Assembly: GCF_014699135.1 (NCBI RefSeq) | Contig: NZ_JACOFT010000002.1 | Coordinates: 1-64,000, forward strand | From: Cognatundibacterium aquatile | Lineage (GTDB): Bacteria; Pseudomonadota; Gammaproteobacteria; Burkholderiales; Burkholderiaceae_D | DNA length: 64,000 bases | Direction: 5' to 3' | Part shown: positions 30,789 to 38,967 of the stretch, one piece after another | Layout of the letters: each line of letters begins with the position of its first letter | Numbering within the stretch: the first letter of the stretch is position 1 | Position numbers and translations under genes: made by a program | The notes under the pieces: model-generated | The model's database searches: none | What the model saw: only the letters and a program-made list of their open reading frames with translations | Told to the model about the DNA's origin: nothing

Positions 30789-30815
30789 TAAAAAAAGCTG
30801 CCAGAGTGTGGCAGC
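30789..30815 (-). terminator. hslO intrinsic terminator
   Basis: On the minus strand GCTGCCA (complement of 30809-30815), loop of 5, TGGCAGC (complement of 30797-30803), then eight T (30789-30796). It lies ~24 bases after the hslO stop. Confidence 0.92.
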
Positions 30816-30838
30816 CTTCTTTGAAAAAGTACGGCAGA

Positions 30839-31765
30839 TCAGTGCTTGCTGTCGCCCGGGGGCAGGATGCCTTCTGCCAATGTTTTAGCAACGAATAACT
30901 GGGCGCAATCAACCGGATCGAAACCGTAATGTTTGCCGCAAAAATCGCAATTGATATCGAGCTTGCCGAATTCTGCAATCGCGCTTTCCACTTCATCTAT
31001 CCCCAGCATTTTCAGCATGTCGCCGACTTTTTCGCGGGTACAGCTGCAATGAAAACTCGGCTGCAGCGGGTCGAATACGCGCAGCGTCTGTTCCCAGAAT
31101 AAGCGGTGCATCAGCGTTGCGATGTCGTGATTCAACATTTCGTCTTTTTTTAAAGTATCACCCAGCATCACCGCGTGATTCCAGGCTTCGGCTTCATCCT
31201 CGACCTGCGATTCGCTGCCACCGGTTTTCGGTAACTTTTGCAGCAACATACCGCGCGTGACTTTATCGTTGGCGGCCAGCCAGAGTTTGGTGTCTAGCTG
31301 TTCTGAACGCTGCATATAATTTTCAATGACGGTCGCAATGCTGTCGCCATCGAGCGGGACGATGCCCTGATACGCCTGTTGCCCCGGCATTTTGTCATTC
31401 GGATCCAGCGTAATCACAAAGCGCCCATGTCCGTGCGCATGCACCAGATCTTTCAGGGTTTCATGGTCTTCGATCACGGCGTCGTCGGCCAGTTTTGCCG
31501 TGGCACGCAGACGCAGTTCAGAGTCGCATTCAACCACCATCAATTTGACCGGGCCATCACCGTGAATCTGCATGATCATCGTGCCGTTGAACTTCAGATT
31601 GGCAGAGAGCAGGGCAGCGGCGGCCATCAGTTCGCCAAGCATCGTTTGCACCGCAGGCGGATAGGTTTGGTGCGACTGCATTTGTTGCCAGGCGCTTTCC
31701 ATTTCGACCAGCTCGCCGCGTACGCCAGCGTGTTCGAACATAAATTTTTGTAAGGTGTCTGTCAT
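30839..31765 (-). CDS. hslO: redox-regulated chaperone Hsp33
   Basis: 308 residues from ATG 31765 (MTDTLQKFMFEHAGVRGELV, the conserved Hsp33 start); the open frame runs 18 codons further but without similarity. The C-terminal zinc switch is complete: CSCTREKV (CxC) and CDFCGKHYGF (CxxC). Under oxidative unfolding stress these cysteines form disulfides and activate holdase function in the cytoplasm. The gene is minus-strand with its own terminator and follows the gamma-carbonic-anhydrase-like gene by 72 bases, so co-transcription is likely. Confidence 0.97.
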   Translation of the reverse strand: MTDTLQKFMFEHAGVRGELVEMESAWQQMQSHQTYPPAVQTMLGELMAAAALLSANLKFNGTMIMQIHGDGPVKLMVVECDSELRLRATAKLADDAVIEDHETLKDLVHAHGHGRFVITLDPNDKMPGQQAYQGIVPLDGDSIATVIENYMQRSEQLDTKLWLAANDKVTRGMLLQKLPKTGGSESQVEDEAEAWNHAVMLGDTLKKDEMLNHDIATLMHRLFWEQTLRVFDPLQPSFHCSCTREKVGDMLKMLGIDEVESAIAEFGKLDINCDFCGKHYGFDPVDCAQLFVAKTLAEGILPPGDSKH

Positions 31766-31837
31766 GGTGATTCTGTTTTTCTGAAGCGGGTAAAAATTTT
31801 CAGGATGCCGCCAATACAAGCCAGCATCCTTTCATTT

Positions 31838-32362
31838 TTAATCAATACGTTTGAGTTGTGTTTTATACGCCTGGCCACGGCTGGCATAGTTTTCAGCGTT
31901 GTAGCGCATGCCCAGAATATCTTGTTCTGTCAGTTGGCGCACGGCTTTGGCCGGAGTGCCGATAATCAGCGAATTATCGGGGAATTCTTTGCCTTCGGTG
32001 ACCAGCGCGCCAGCACCGACCAGACAATTTTTACCGATCTTCGCGCCATTCAATATCACTGCCTGTATGCCAACCAGTGAACCGTCACCGATGGTGCAGC
32101 CATGCAGCATCGCCTGATGGCCTATGGTCACGTTTTTGCCTACCGTCAGCGGGTAGCCGGGGTCGGTATGCAGGATGCAGCCTTCCTGCACATTGCTTTT
32201 TTCGCTGATCGTGATCAGTTCATTGTCGCCGCGTATCGTGACATCAAACCAGATGCTGGCTTGCGCTTCGATTTTCACCTTGCCGATAATTTTTGCGGTA
32301 TCGGTGATGTAAGCGGAGGCATCGATTTCCGGCGCGATATCGCCTAATTGGTAGATGGGCAT
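31838..32362 (-). CDS. gamma-carbonic anhydrase-like hexapeptide protein
   Basis: 174 residues from ATG 32362 (MPIYQLGDIAPEIDASAYI); GGAA lies upstream. The longer frame to 32536 has no family support. A left-handed beta-helix of hexapeptide repeats is evident: KIIGKVKIEAQASIWFDVTI, IGHQAMLHGCTIGDGSLVG, GAKIGKNCLVGAGALV. Metal-ligand histidines are in CILHTD and GHQAMLHGC, as in the YrdA/PaaY/CaiE branch. Activity may be carbonic anhydrase or thioesterase; the sequence does not decide. It lies upstream of hslO in the same direction. Confidence 0.92.
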   Translation of the reverse strand: MPIYQLGDIAPEIDASAYITDTAKIIGKVKIEAQASIWFDVTIRGDNELITISEKSNVQEGCILHTDPGYPLTVGKNVTIGHQAMLHGCTIGDGSLVGIQAVILNGAKIGKNCLVGAGALVTEGKEFPDNSLIIGTPAKAVRQLTEQDILGMRYNAENYASRGQAYKTQLKRID

Positions 32363-32587
32363 GATAATTCCGTAAAATAGCGGCTGATAAAACTTCGTTT
32401 GCGGTCGCTCACACAAGCAAGGGCATAGTTGTGTGACGATAGTAACAAAGACTGCGTTTCGAACTGGTATCGATGCAGCATGACCGTGACTCGGATGAAG
32501 CTGCGGACTGGCCTGGCCTTGCTGATGCATCGACAAGTATTTAACCCGTTATTTTAACGCTCCGCGCCCGATGATGCCGGAGTAATT

Positions 32588-32687
32588 AGGATTGACGGAA
32601 AATTGCCCCGGCAAGGCGTGGCGACGAAGACAGTACGAATGTACGGCTAGGAGCCATAACGCAGCTGGGGCGGTTTTCCGTTAGTCC
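32588..32687 (+). mobile_element. MITE-like element, copy 1
   Basis: About 100 bases with inverted ends AGGATTGACGGAAAATTGCC / GGTTTTCCGTTAGTCC. Its core GACGAAGACAGTACGAATG and GTACGGCTAGGAGCCATAAC is shared with 36234-36334 and, in inverse orientation, with 42616-42808. Non-coding. It lies between the gamma-carbonic-anhydrase-like gene and the DUF455 gene. Confidence 0.8.
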
Positions 32688-32727
32688 GATAATCGATAAG
32701 AAGAGTATTTTGCAAACAAATTCACCT

Positions 32728-33507
32728 ATGGAATTACGCGCTGCGGCACTGTCTGCTTTGTTGGCCAACGACACCGGCGTTAAATGCGCAACCCTGCGGG
32801 CGATAGCGGATGATGCGCCCATCGATACGCAGCAGCAGTTCGCGATTCCCGACGGCATCCCCGGGCGTCCTGCCAAGCCAGAGCTGATTCCTCCCGGTCA
32901 GGTCGGGCGTAGGTCGATGCAGACGCTGGAGGGCAGACGCATCCTGATCCACGCACTCGCGCATATCGAGATGAATGCGATTAATCTGGCAGCTGATATT
33001 CTGTGGCGCTTTGCCGGGATGCCAGAGCAGTTTTATCGTGACTGGCTGAAAGTGGCGAAAGAAGAGGCATATCACTTTCAGTTGCTGGAAACGCATTTGC
33101 ATTCGATGGATAGTTACTACGGCGCTTATCCTGCCCACAATAGTTTGTGGGAAATGGCAGAAAAAACCCGCGACGATTTGCTGGCAAGGCTGGCGCTGGT
33201 GCCGCGCACACTCGAAGCACGCGGGCTCGATGTCACGCCCGGTGTTTCTGCGAAACTGGCGCAGGCAGGGGATAAAGCCGGTGCTGATATTCTGATGATT
33301 ATTTATCGCGATGAAATCGGCCATGTCGCGATTGGCAATGCATGGTACAAGCGTCTGTGTGATGAGCAGGGGCTGGATGTGATTGCGACCTATGCGCGCC
33401 TGGCCACACAATACGCAGCACCGAAATTACGCGGCCCTTTCAATCTGGAAGCCAGACGTAGCGCCGGTTTCAATGAAGATGAGCTGACGGCATTGCATCA
33501 GGCCTAA
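32728..33507 (+). CDS. DUF455 ferritin-like protein
   Basis: 259 residues from ATG 32728; a TTG at 32710 in the same frame is an alternative start. The helical bundle has ferritin-like metal positions: HALAHIEMNAINLAAD (ExxH-type on helix 2), KVAKEEAYHFQLLETHL and IIYRDEIGHVAIGNAWY. DUF455 proteins are related to MiaE-like diiron hydroxylases, but their reaction is not established. The gene begins ~40 bases after MITE copy 1, so its promoter is either within the element or very short. Confidence 0.88.
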   Translation: MELRAAALSALLANDTGVKCATLRAIADDAPIDTQQQFAIPDGIPGRPAKPELIPPGQVGRRSMQTLEGRRILIHALAHIEMNAINLAADILWRFAGMPEQFYRDWLKVAKEEAYHFQLLETHLHSMDSYYGAYPAHNSLWEMAEKTRDDLLARLALVPRTLEARGLDVTPGVSAKLAQAGDKAGADILMIIYRDEIGHVAIGNAWYKRLCDEQGLDVIATYARLATQYAAPKLRGPFNLEARRSAGFNEDELTALHQA

Positions 33508-33558
33508 CCTGCGTTTCTCTGCCTGATTTGCCAGTTATCGTTCAAGCAGCATTGACGC

Positions 33559-33588
33559 AAAAAATCCCCGGAAGGCAGTCTTCCGGGG
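33559..33588 (-). terminator. intrinsic terminator of the GIN-domain gene
   Basis: Perfect stem CCCCGGAAG (33566-33574) / CTTCCGGGG (33580-33588) with a 5-base loop. On the minus strand it is followed by ATTTTTTG (33558-33565). It also lies ~60 bases after the DUF455 stop and could serve both convergent genes. Confidence 0.88.
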
Positions 33589-33691
33589 TAAAACCCTCCT
33601 GCTATTACTCTTGCTCGCGGCGACTAAGGAATAAACCGCCGCGTGTATTTGATCTGCATTTGATCTGCACGCCATTGCGCTCGATCTACAC

Positions 33692-34312
33692 TCAGTCGCC
33701 CGCCTTGATGCTGCCTATGCCTTCGACCGATTTACTCAGGCTGCGCGGATTGCCGTAATACGTCAGACTGCCTATGCCCTGTACCGAAGCATTCAGCCTG
33801 TCACGCGCATACACAGAAACGGCACCCACGCCTTCGATGTTGACATCAGCACGCTCTGCTATTAATTCCTTGGTGTCGACTAAACCGATACCGCGTGCCG
33901 CGAGATGCAGCGAGCGGGTTTTGCCGCTGGCCACCAGCTTGCCTGCACCTTCATAAGAAATAGAAAAATCATTGGCATTGATATTTTTCAGCCGCGTCAC
34001 ACCCGCACCTTCCATTTTGAAACTATTTAATTCCGGCACTGTGATGATGACTTGTGCGTCATCGGCAATCCGCACCGAATTTTTTTCTTTATACGAGATC
34101 AGCAGTTCATTGCCGAATACTTCGGTCACCACCTTGCCGGTAAATTTGTCATTGCCACGGATAGTGATGGACTGCGCTTTGCCGACTTCGACCGTGACAT
34201 TAAACGCACTGCGGCTGCGGATGGTATTGAAGGCAGGCACATCGCGGCTGACATCTTCAGCCGATGCAAGGCATGAGATGAACAGTAAAGGCAAAATCAA
34301 CATATAGCGCAT
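33692..34312 (-). CDS. exported GIN-domain (DUF2807) protein
   Basis: 206 residues with a signal peptide (MLILPLLFISCLASAE). The mature part is a repetitive beta-helix of the DUF2807/GIN auto-transporter adhesin-like family: the start DVPAFNTIRSRSAFNVTVEVG, then IRGNDKFTGKVVTEVFGNELL, and GVG/GIG-rich rungs near the end (EGVGAVSVYARDRL, VQGIGSLTYYG, SVEGIGSIKAGD). Likely periplasmic or outer-membrane located. The molecular role of this family is not established. A single-gene unit. Confidence 0.9.
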   Translation of the reverse strand: MRYMLILPLLFISCLASAEDVSRDVPAFNTIRSRSAFNVTVEVGKAQSITIRGNDKFTGKVVTEVFGNELLISYKEKNSVRIADDAQVIITVPELNSFKMEGAGVTRLKNINANDFSISYEGAGKLVASGKTRSLHLAARGIGLVDTKELIAERADVNIEGVGAVSVYARDRLNASVQGIGSLTYYGNPRSLSKSVEGIGSIKAGD

Positions 34313-34715
34313 GAGGCTCTCCGGTAAAGTTGAAACGGTAGTGATCCACTATGAATCCTTGCATCAACGATGCGTGATCGCTGAGTGATGGGGCAGAGTA
34401 TGTGCCGCGAAAAATGGAAAGCCCAGCGATTTGCGATGGAATGCAAAATCCGTGGTTTGGGCTGCGTAATCGACGAACCATCCGGTGGGGCGTGGTGATG
34501 AACGTTTCCCAGTTCTATCGCTTTAGTACGCTAAAAATGATGTGCGTTGGTAGTGTGCTTCCCATGCACTAACTCCCAATGGAAACGTCAGCGAAAATTA
34601 ATAGTCACAAGCATTTTGAGAGGGGTGAAACCTTGTTGCTAAAATTGCATTGGTATGTTAACGTCGGTTTTTTTCGCTTTAAAACAAGTTATGTCGTTCA
34701 ATAGGAGTCGACGCA
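34313..34715. other. intergenic region upstream of the HEPN gene
   Basis: No gene. The last 150 bases are AT-rich and end with TAGGAG 9 bases before ATG 34716. A GTTATGT at 34688-34694 is a one-mismatch candidate for the upstream cassette junction (G/TTRRRY) that would pair with the attC-like site at 35557. This junction is weak. Confidence 0.4.
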
Positions 34716-35546
34716 ATGAGTAGCACAAAGGAATGGTGGTTTGACCAAATCGAATCTAAGAGAAACAAGCGGTTAGCTGATCTACTCGGCATCACCAATG
34801 ACGAGCTTGAGCAGATCAGCTACGAAATCGACGTTGATCAGAGCGATGACGGGTTGGTGTATGGCCACATTGTGCAGTTTGATGCCGACAACAACCCAGC
34901 AATAATGTCAAAGATTATTGGACTTGAATCTGGCTCATATGTGAGCTTGTCGCCATGGGATCTAGATGACCCTGAAGAGGATGAGCTTGAGTGGGAGGTT
35001 GATAACTCCGAGCAGCTTAGAACGTTCAACAAGCATTTATCCAAAGTGCCGCAACTCCTCCTAATTGACGTAGATGTGAATATTCAATTCAGTCTTCTTG
35101 TCATGATGCAAGTCCATATTGTTTCCGCTCTTGAGCAATTCTTGTCTGCAACATTCATACACAACGTAACTAACTCGGATGTCCTGACGAGAAAGCTATT
35201 AGAAACAGACCCTGAGTTTGGATGTCGAAAATTCACTATCAACGAGATCTACGCTCAATATAGCAATATCAAGTCGACAGTGGCCGTGTACCTGAAGGAT
35301 ATAATTTTTCATGACATGCGTAAGGTCAAGCCAATGTATGCAAATGTGCTCGGTTATGATTTTGGAGACATTGCGTGGCTATTTAAGGCAGTGCGTCTAA
35401 GGCATGATTGTGCTCACAGGGCAGGTTATGACAAGGAAGGCAATCAAGTTTCCGTGTCGGTGGCGAGCATCAATGAGCTGGTTGCACAATGTCGGCATTT
35501 GGCTGAGAGCATAGATGCGCATGTTCAGAAAATTAACACACAATGA
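34716..35546 (+). CDS. HEPN-domain protein of unknown role, probable cassette gene
   Basis: 276 residues, clear TAGGAG ribosome-binding site. The N-terminal ~110 residues are acidic (DDPEEDELEWEVD) with no recognised fold. The C-terminal half is helical and carries LRHDCAHRAG, in which R229-x4-H234 fits the HEPN ribonuclease/nucleotidyltransferase-partner motif (R-x4-6-H). HEPN proteins occur in toxin-antitoxin, abortive infection and other defence systems. No partner gene is adjacent. Base composition is AT-richer than its neighbours and the gene is followed after 10 bases by an attC-like site, so acquisition as a mobile integron cassette is likely. Confidence 0.8.
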   Translation: MSSTKEWWFDQIESKRNKRLADLLGITNDELEQISYEIDVDQSDDGLVYGHIVQFDADNNPAIMSKIIGLESGSYVSLSPWDLDDPEEDELEWEVDNSEQLRTFNKHLSKVPQLLLIDVDVNIQFSLLVMMQVHIVSALEQFLSATFIHNVTNSDVLTRKLLETDPEFGCRKFTINEIYAQYSNIKSTVAVYLKDIIFHDMRKVKPMYANVLGYDFGDIAWLFKAVRLRHDCAHRAGYDKEGNQVSVSVASINELVAQCRHLAESIDAHVQKINTQ

Positions 35547-35556
35547 CATACCTTTC

Positions 35557-35611
35557 GCTCAACACACACCCGCGCAAACCCGGCGCGCGCCGGTTAGCTC
35601 GGATGTTAGGC
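35557..35611 (+). mobile_element. attC: attC-like integron recombination site
   Basis: GCTCAAC (35557-35563, fits R'' RYYYAAC), then an L''-like arm 35568-35579, a perfect 14-bp palindrome CCGGCGCGCGCCGG (35580-35593), an L'-like arm 35593-35604 that complements L'' at 9 of 12 positions, and GTTAGGC (35605-35611, fits R' GTTRRRY). Length 55 bases. It stands 10 bases after the stop of the HEPN gene in cassette orientation. No integrase gene is in the window, so this is an isolated cassette. The folded score was not computed. Confidence 0.7.
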
Positions 35612-35651
35612 TCATCCGCACCACACGCAAACCAATCATCGTCATAAGCGC

Positions 35652-36188
35652 TCAGATAATCGCGAACTCGCTCCCATGTTTTTCGTAATGCAGTAAATCC
35701 ATCCAGACACCGTGGCGCAATACTGCTTGCCGTGAGTGGCCGTATTGTTGGAATCCGCATTTGCGCATCACGGCCTGTGATTGCAGATTATCGGCAATCA
35801 CCACGGCTTCAATGCGCCAGAGATTGAGTGAGCGGAACGCTTCTTCGACCACATGATTGACCGCCTGACTGGCGTAGCCTTTGCCGCCGTGCTGTGCGCT
35901 GAAACGATAGCCGAGCGAGGCTTTGAAATAATGTTCGCGTTCTGCGCCGCGCAGAGTCACGCGACCGACGATGGCATCGTTGACCCAGGCCAGATAGTGA
36001 TATTCCTTTTGCGCATTTCTTGCCCATTGCGCCTGTTCCAGACTGCTGCGAACGGCTGTAGCATTATAAAAAGCATCGCCGCGGCTGGCGATCCATTGTT
36101 CAAAATGCGTGCGGTTGTCGAGTTCAAAGGCGAGCAGGGCATCGGTGTGCTCTGGCATGGCGAGTGTGATGCGTAAGTCGTGGTTCAT
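35652..36188 (-). CDS. GNAT-family N-acetyltransferase (RimJ/RimL-like)
   Basis: 178 residues from ATG 36188; the open frame to 36305 runs into MITE copy 2 and is rejected. GNAT features: LAWVNDAIVGRVTLRG (beta-4), the acetyl-CoA loop SAQHGGKGYASQAV, FRSLNLWRIEAVVIADNLQSQAVMRKCGF (beta-5/helix-4) and the terminal RHGVWMDLLHYE. It is in the ribosomal-protein/amino-group acetyltransferase branch; the substrate is unknown. The gene lies between the attC-like site and MITE copy 2, converging on the HEPN cassette. Confidence 0.88.
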   Translation of the reverse strand: MNHDLRITLAMPEHTDALLAFELDNRTHFEQWIASRGDAFYNATAVRSSLEQAQWARNAQKEYHYLAWVNDAIVGRVTLRGAEREHYFKASLGYRFSAQHGGKGYASQAVNHVVEEAFRSLNLWRIEAVVIADNLQSQAVMRKCGFQQYGHSRQAVLRHGVWMDLLHYEKHGSEFAII

Positions 36189-36233
36189 GTGCGTTTCAGA
36201 TCGGGGTGTTATCGTTTGATGTCTCATTGATGT

Positions 36234-36334
36234 AGGGCTTACGCAAAGTTGTACCAGCAAGGCATGGCGACGAAGACAGTACGAAAGTACGGCTAGGAGC
36301 CACAACGCCGCTGGGGCGGCTTTGCGTAAGCCCT
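36234..36334 (+). mobile_element. MITE-like element, copy 2 (most intact)
   Basis: 101 bases with perfect 15-bp inverted ends AGGGCTTACGCAAAG (36234-36248) / CTTTGCGTAAGCCCT (36320-36334). The core contains GCAAGGCATGGCGACGAAGA and GTACGGCTAGGAGCCACAAC. No transposase is encoded. A target duplication is not obvious. It lies between the start of the GNAT gene and the promoter region of the FlgT-like gene. Confidence 0.85.
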
Positions 36335-36472
36335 GTGATGGTTCAGCGATATTTCAGCGGTATTTAAGGTGAAATATAAGCGTGCCATCCGTTTCTGTTT
36401 GCAGTTTATCTGAATCCGGCGGGCTGCTATGATGAAACGGTATTTAAACGGTATTCAACCTGAGAGAAAATC

Positions 36473-37096
36473 ATGCGCGTTTATCGATTGGCGGTCATTC
36501 ACTATTTTTTGCTTACTCTCGCCTGCATCACGCCTTTGATCGTGCATGCGCAGACGCCTGAGTTATCGCCGGATGGCGCGCGCAGTATTTTGTTGACGGG
36601 GTTTGCGGTGAACAAGCAGGCACAACTGAAAGACATTGATAATATTGCGCAAGGCATGCCAAGGGAAATCGGACATCGCCTTGAAAAGCAGTTATGGAAA
36701 GTGAAAACGACGCCGGATTTATTATCGACGGAGTGGCGCTTGTCTCCGGCGAGCCCGCAACTGTTGGGGCAAATCGCCGGTTTATATGATGTGCGCTATG
36801 TGGTCGCGGGTGAAGTCCGCGATGCCGGTATCAGCACGCAGTCGATGTTGTGGGGATTGCGTGAGAAGCAGAGCCGGGTGATTGATATTGAGATCAGGGT
36901 TTATGATGCGCGCGCTGGCAGTTTGCTGGGGCGTTTTGATTTCAGCGGCAAGGCCAGCGGTGATGTGCTGATCGGGGCGGAACATGTCTTCGCCGGTGAT
37001 GCTTTCCGTTCAACCGCGTATGGCAAGGCGATTGATGAAGTGATAGAGCAGGCGGCGCAGGCGATCAGCGCCACCTTGCTGAGTCAGGCGCAATAA
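36473..37096 (+). CDS. exported protein resembling FlgT/CsgG-type assembly proteins
   Basis: 207 residues with a signal peptide (FLLTLACITPLIVHAQ). The mature part has the alternating alpha/beta pattern of the FlgT middle/CsgG/TolB-N fold: ARSILLTGFAVNKQ, a helix around RLEKQL, a GQIAGLYDVRYVVAGEVRDAG strand-helix typical of CsgG-like proteins, and IEIRVYDARAGSLLGRFDFSG. No flagellar genes are in the window. It is not a lipoprotein (no lipobox). Function is inferred only from fold resemblance. Confidence 0.7.
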   Translation: MRVYRLAVIHYFLLTLACITPLIVHAQTPELSPDGARSILLTGFAVNKQAQLKDIDNIAQGMPREIGHRLEKQLWKVKTTPDLLSTEWRLSPASPQLLGQIAGLYDVRYVVAGEVRDAGISTQSMLWGLREKQSRVIDIEIRVYDARAGSLLGRFDFSGKASGDVLIGAEHVFAGDAFRSTAYGKAIDEVIEQAAQAISATLLSQAQ

Positions 37097-37126
37097 GCCG
37101 CTGCTTATCTGCTACGCCTTTGCTGC

Positions 37127-38830
37127 TTAATCGCCGTTTTTATTCGCACGTTCCAGCTCCTGCAAACGTAATACCCGTCTTTGCACTTTGCCTGTCGTTG
37201 TCATCGGCAGGGCGGCGATAAATTCAATTTCTTTTGGATATTCATACGGTGCGAGTTTGCCGCGCACATGCGCCTGCAATTCCTTGGTCAGCTTGTCATT
37301 CGCTTTGATGCCGGGGCTTAATACGACGTAGGCTTTGACCAGATTGCCGCGCTCTTTGTCTGGCTTGGGTACGACAGCGACGTTGGCGACCGCCGGGTGT
37401 TTGATCAGGCAGTTTTCTATTTCAGACGGGCCGATTCTGTAACCGGCAGCTTTAAACATATCGTCGGCACGACCCTGATACCAGAGATAACCGTCGTCGT
37501 CGCGCAGAGCCAGATCACCGGTACGGCACCAGTCGCCGGTAAATTTATTACGGGTTGCTTCATCGTTTTTCCAGTAGCCGAGAAAAAACACAGGATCAGG
37601 GTGACCATGAATGTCGTAGCGGTTCACGGCGACTTCACCGGTTTCGCCAGTGCTGACTTCATGCCCGTCATCGTCAATCACTGCAACCCTGTGGCCGGGA
37701 TACGGGCGTCCCATGCTGCCGGGCTTTGCGGGCCATTGCTGATGGCTATTGCCGACGATGTAATTCATTTCTGTTTGTCCGAACATTTCATTCGGCGTGA
37801 CTTTCAGTGCTTTTTCACACCAGTGAAACACGGTGTCGCCAACGGCTTCGCCTGCGCTCATGATGGCGCGCAATTTCAGCCTGTATTTGTCGCGTGGGGC
37901 GGGGACTGCCTTCATCATCATTTTCAGGGCAGTCGGGAACAAAAAGGTGTTGGTCACCTTGTATTTATCGAGCAGGTAAAACGCGGTTTCAGCGGTAAAT
38001 CTGCCCTGATAGCCAACGATAGGTTTGCCAAAATACAGTGCCGGTAACAATGCATCCATCAGGCCACCAGTCCAGGCCCAGTCTGCCGGTGACCAGAACA
38101 CATCGTGCTTTTTAGGGAACCAGTTTTGCGAAGCGACGAAGCCGCTGAGATTGCCTATCATCGCTGAATGCGGAATCAGTGCGCCTTTTGGTGCCCCGGT
38201 GGTGCCGCTGGTGTAAATCAGAATCGCGGGGTCGGTCGCCCGCGTTTTTTCACAGGTGAATTCAGCGGGCATGTTGGCGGTATAGGCTTCCCATTCCAGC
38301 GGATGAAAATCGGCAGGCGCATCGGGACAATCGACCGTGATCACCGTTTTTAAATGCGGGCAACGCGCTGCAATCTCCAGATAGGCATCCAGGCCACTGG
38401 CATCGAGCACCAGTGCAACGGCTTCACTATGCTGCAAGCGATATTCCAGTGCTTCCGGGCCAAACAAAAATGACAGCGGCATCGCAATCGCACCCAGTTG
38501 CAGGCAAGCCATCAGCGTAATGGCTGTTTCGGGGCGTTGCGGCATGATGCTGGCGACGACATCGCCGCGATCCACCCCTTGTAGACGGAGTAAATTAGCG
38601 AGCTGATTTGCCTGTCTTTGCAGCTCTGCATAGGTCAGACGACCGCTGATTCCTTCGCTGTTTTCATGAAAAATAGCAACGCGTTTTGGGTCGTCGGCCC
38701 AACGATGGCAGCAGACTTCGGCGATATTAAAATGTTCGGGAACGTTCCAGCGGAAGTCTTGGTACAGTTGCGGATAGTGATCAGTTGGCGTTGATTTTTT
38801 CTTTGAGGATGTTGTTTTCAGCGGCTTCAT
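37127..38830 (-). CDS. acyl-CoA synthetase (AMP-forming)
   Basis: 567 residues of the ANL superfamily. AMP-binding motif YTSGTTGAPKGA (~209-220), A5-like MFGQTEMNYIVGN, GDLALRDDDGYLWYQGRADDMFKAAGYRIGPSEIE split over A7-A8, and the catalytic Lys in TTTGKVQRR near the end. Closest in type to medium-chain/acetyl-CoA-synthetase-like ligases with an N-terminal FNIAEVCCHRWADDP. It activates a carboxylic acid to its CoA thioester; the acid is unknown. The upstream region holds a TetR-type operator palindrome, and the divergent gene is a hydrolase. Confidence 0.92.
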   Translation of the reverse strand: MKPLKTTSSKKKSTPTDHYPQLYQDFRWNVPEHFNIAEVCCHRWADDPKRVAIFHENSEGISGRLTYAELQRQANQLANLLRLQGVDRGDVVASIMPQRPETAITLMACLQLGAIAMPLSFLFGPEALEYRLQHSEAVALVLDASGLDAYLEIAARCPHLKTVITVDCPDAPADFHPLEWEAYTANMPAEFTCEKTRATDPAILIYTSGTTGAPKGALIPHSAMIGNLSGFVASQNWFPKKHDVFWSPADWAWTGGLMDALLPALYFGKPIVGYQGRFTAETAFYLLDKYKVTNTFLFPTALKMMMKAVPAPRDKYRLKLRAIMSAGEAVGDTVFHWCEKALKVTPNEMFGQTEMNYIVGNSHQQWPAKPGSMGRPYPGHRVAVIDDDGHEVSTGETGEVAVNRYDIHGHPDPVFFLGYWKNDEATRNKFTGDWCRTGDLALRDDDGYLWYQGRADDMFKAAGYRIGPSEIENCLIKHPAVANVAVVPKPDKERGNLVKAYVVLSPGIKANDKLTKELQAHVRGKLAPYEYPKEIEFIAALPMTTTGKVQRRVLRLQELERANKNGD

Positions 38831-38851
38831 TCTGTCTCCGTTATAATTATC

Positions 38852-38863
38852 GAACGGTCGTTC
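38852..38863 (-). promoter_or_regulatory. TetR-type operator upstream of the acyl-CoA synthetase gene
   Basis: Palindrome GAACGGTCGTTC, within ATCGAACGGTCGTTCTAT. This matches the ACCGNNCGGT/GAACGNNCGTTC class bound by TetR regulators of fatty-acid and organic-acid genes in betaproteobacteria. It lies 22-33 bases upstream of ATG 38830 and overlaps a TATAAT-like element (38841-38850 region), so it would act by occlusion. No tetR gene is adjacent. Confidence 0.6.
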
Positions 38864-38967
38864 TATTGTTGTTATTGTTTTGACGGCCTACATTTGCATC
38901 CTACTGCATATCTCTGCGTCTGAAGATGGATGGCACAGAGTTTCTTGATGAAAAAAATTAATTTGCC

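Noticed and set aside
36189-36305. N-terminal extension of the GNAT frame
   Set aside because: It reads through the inverted end and core of MITE copy 2; the GNAT fold begins after ATG 36188.
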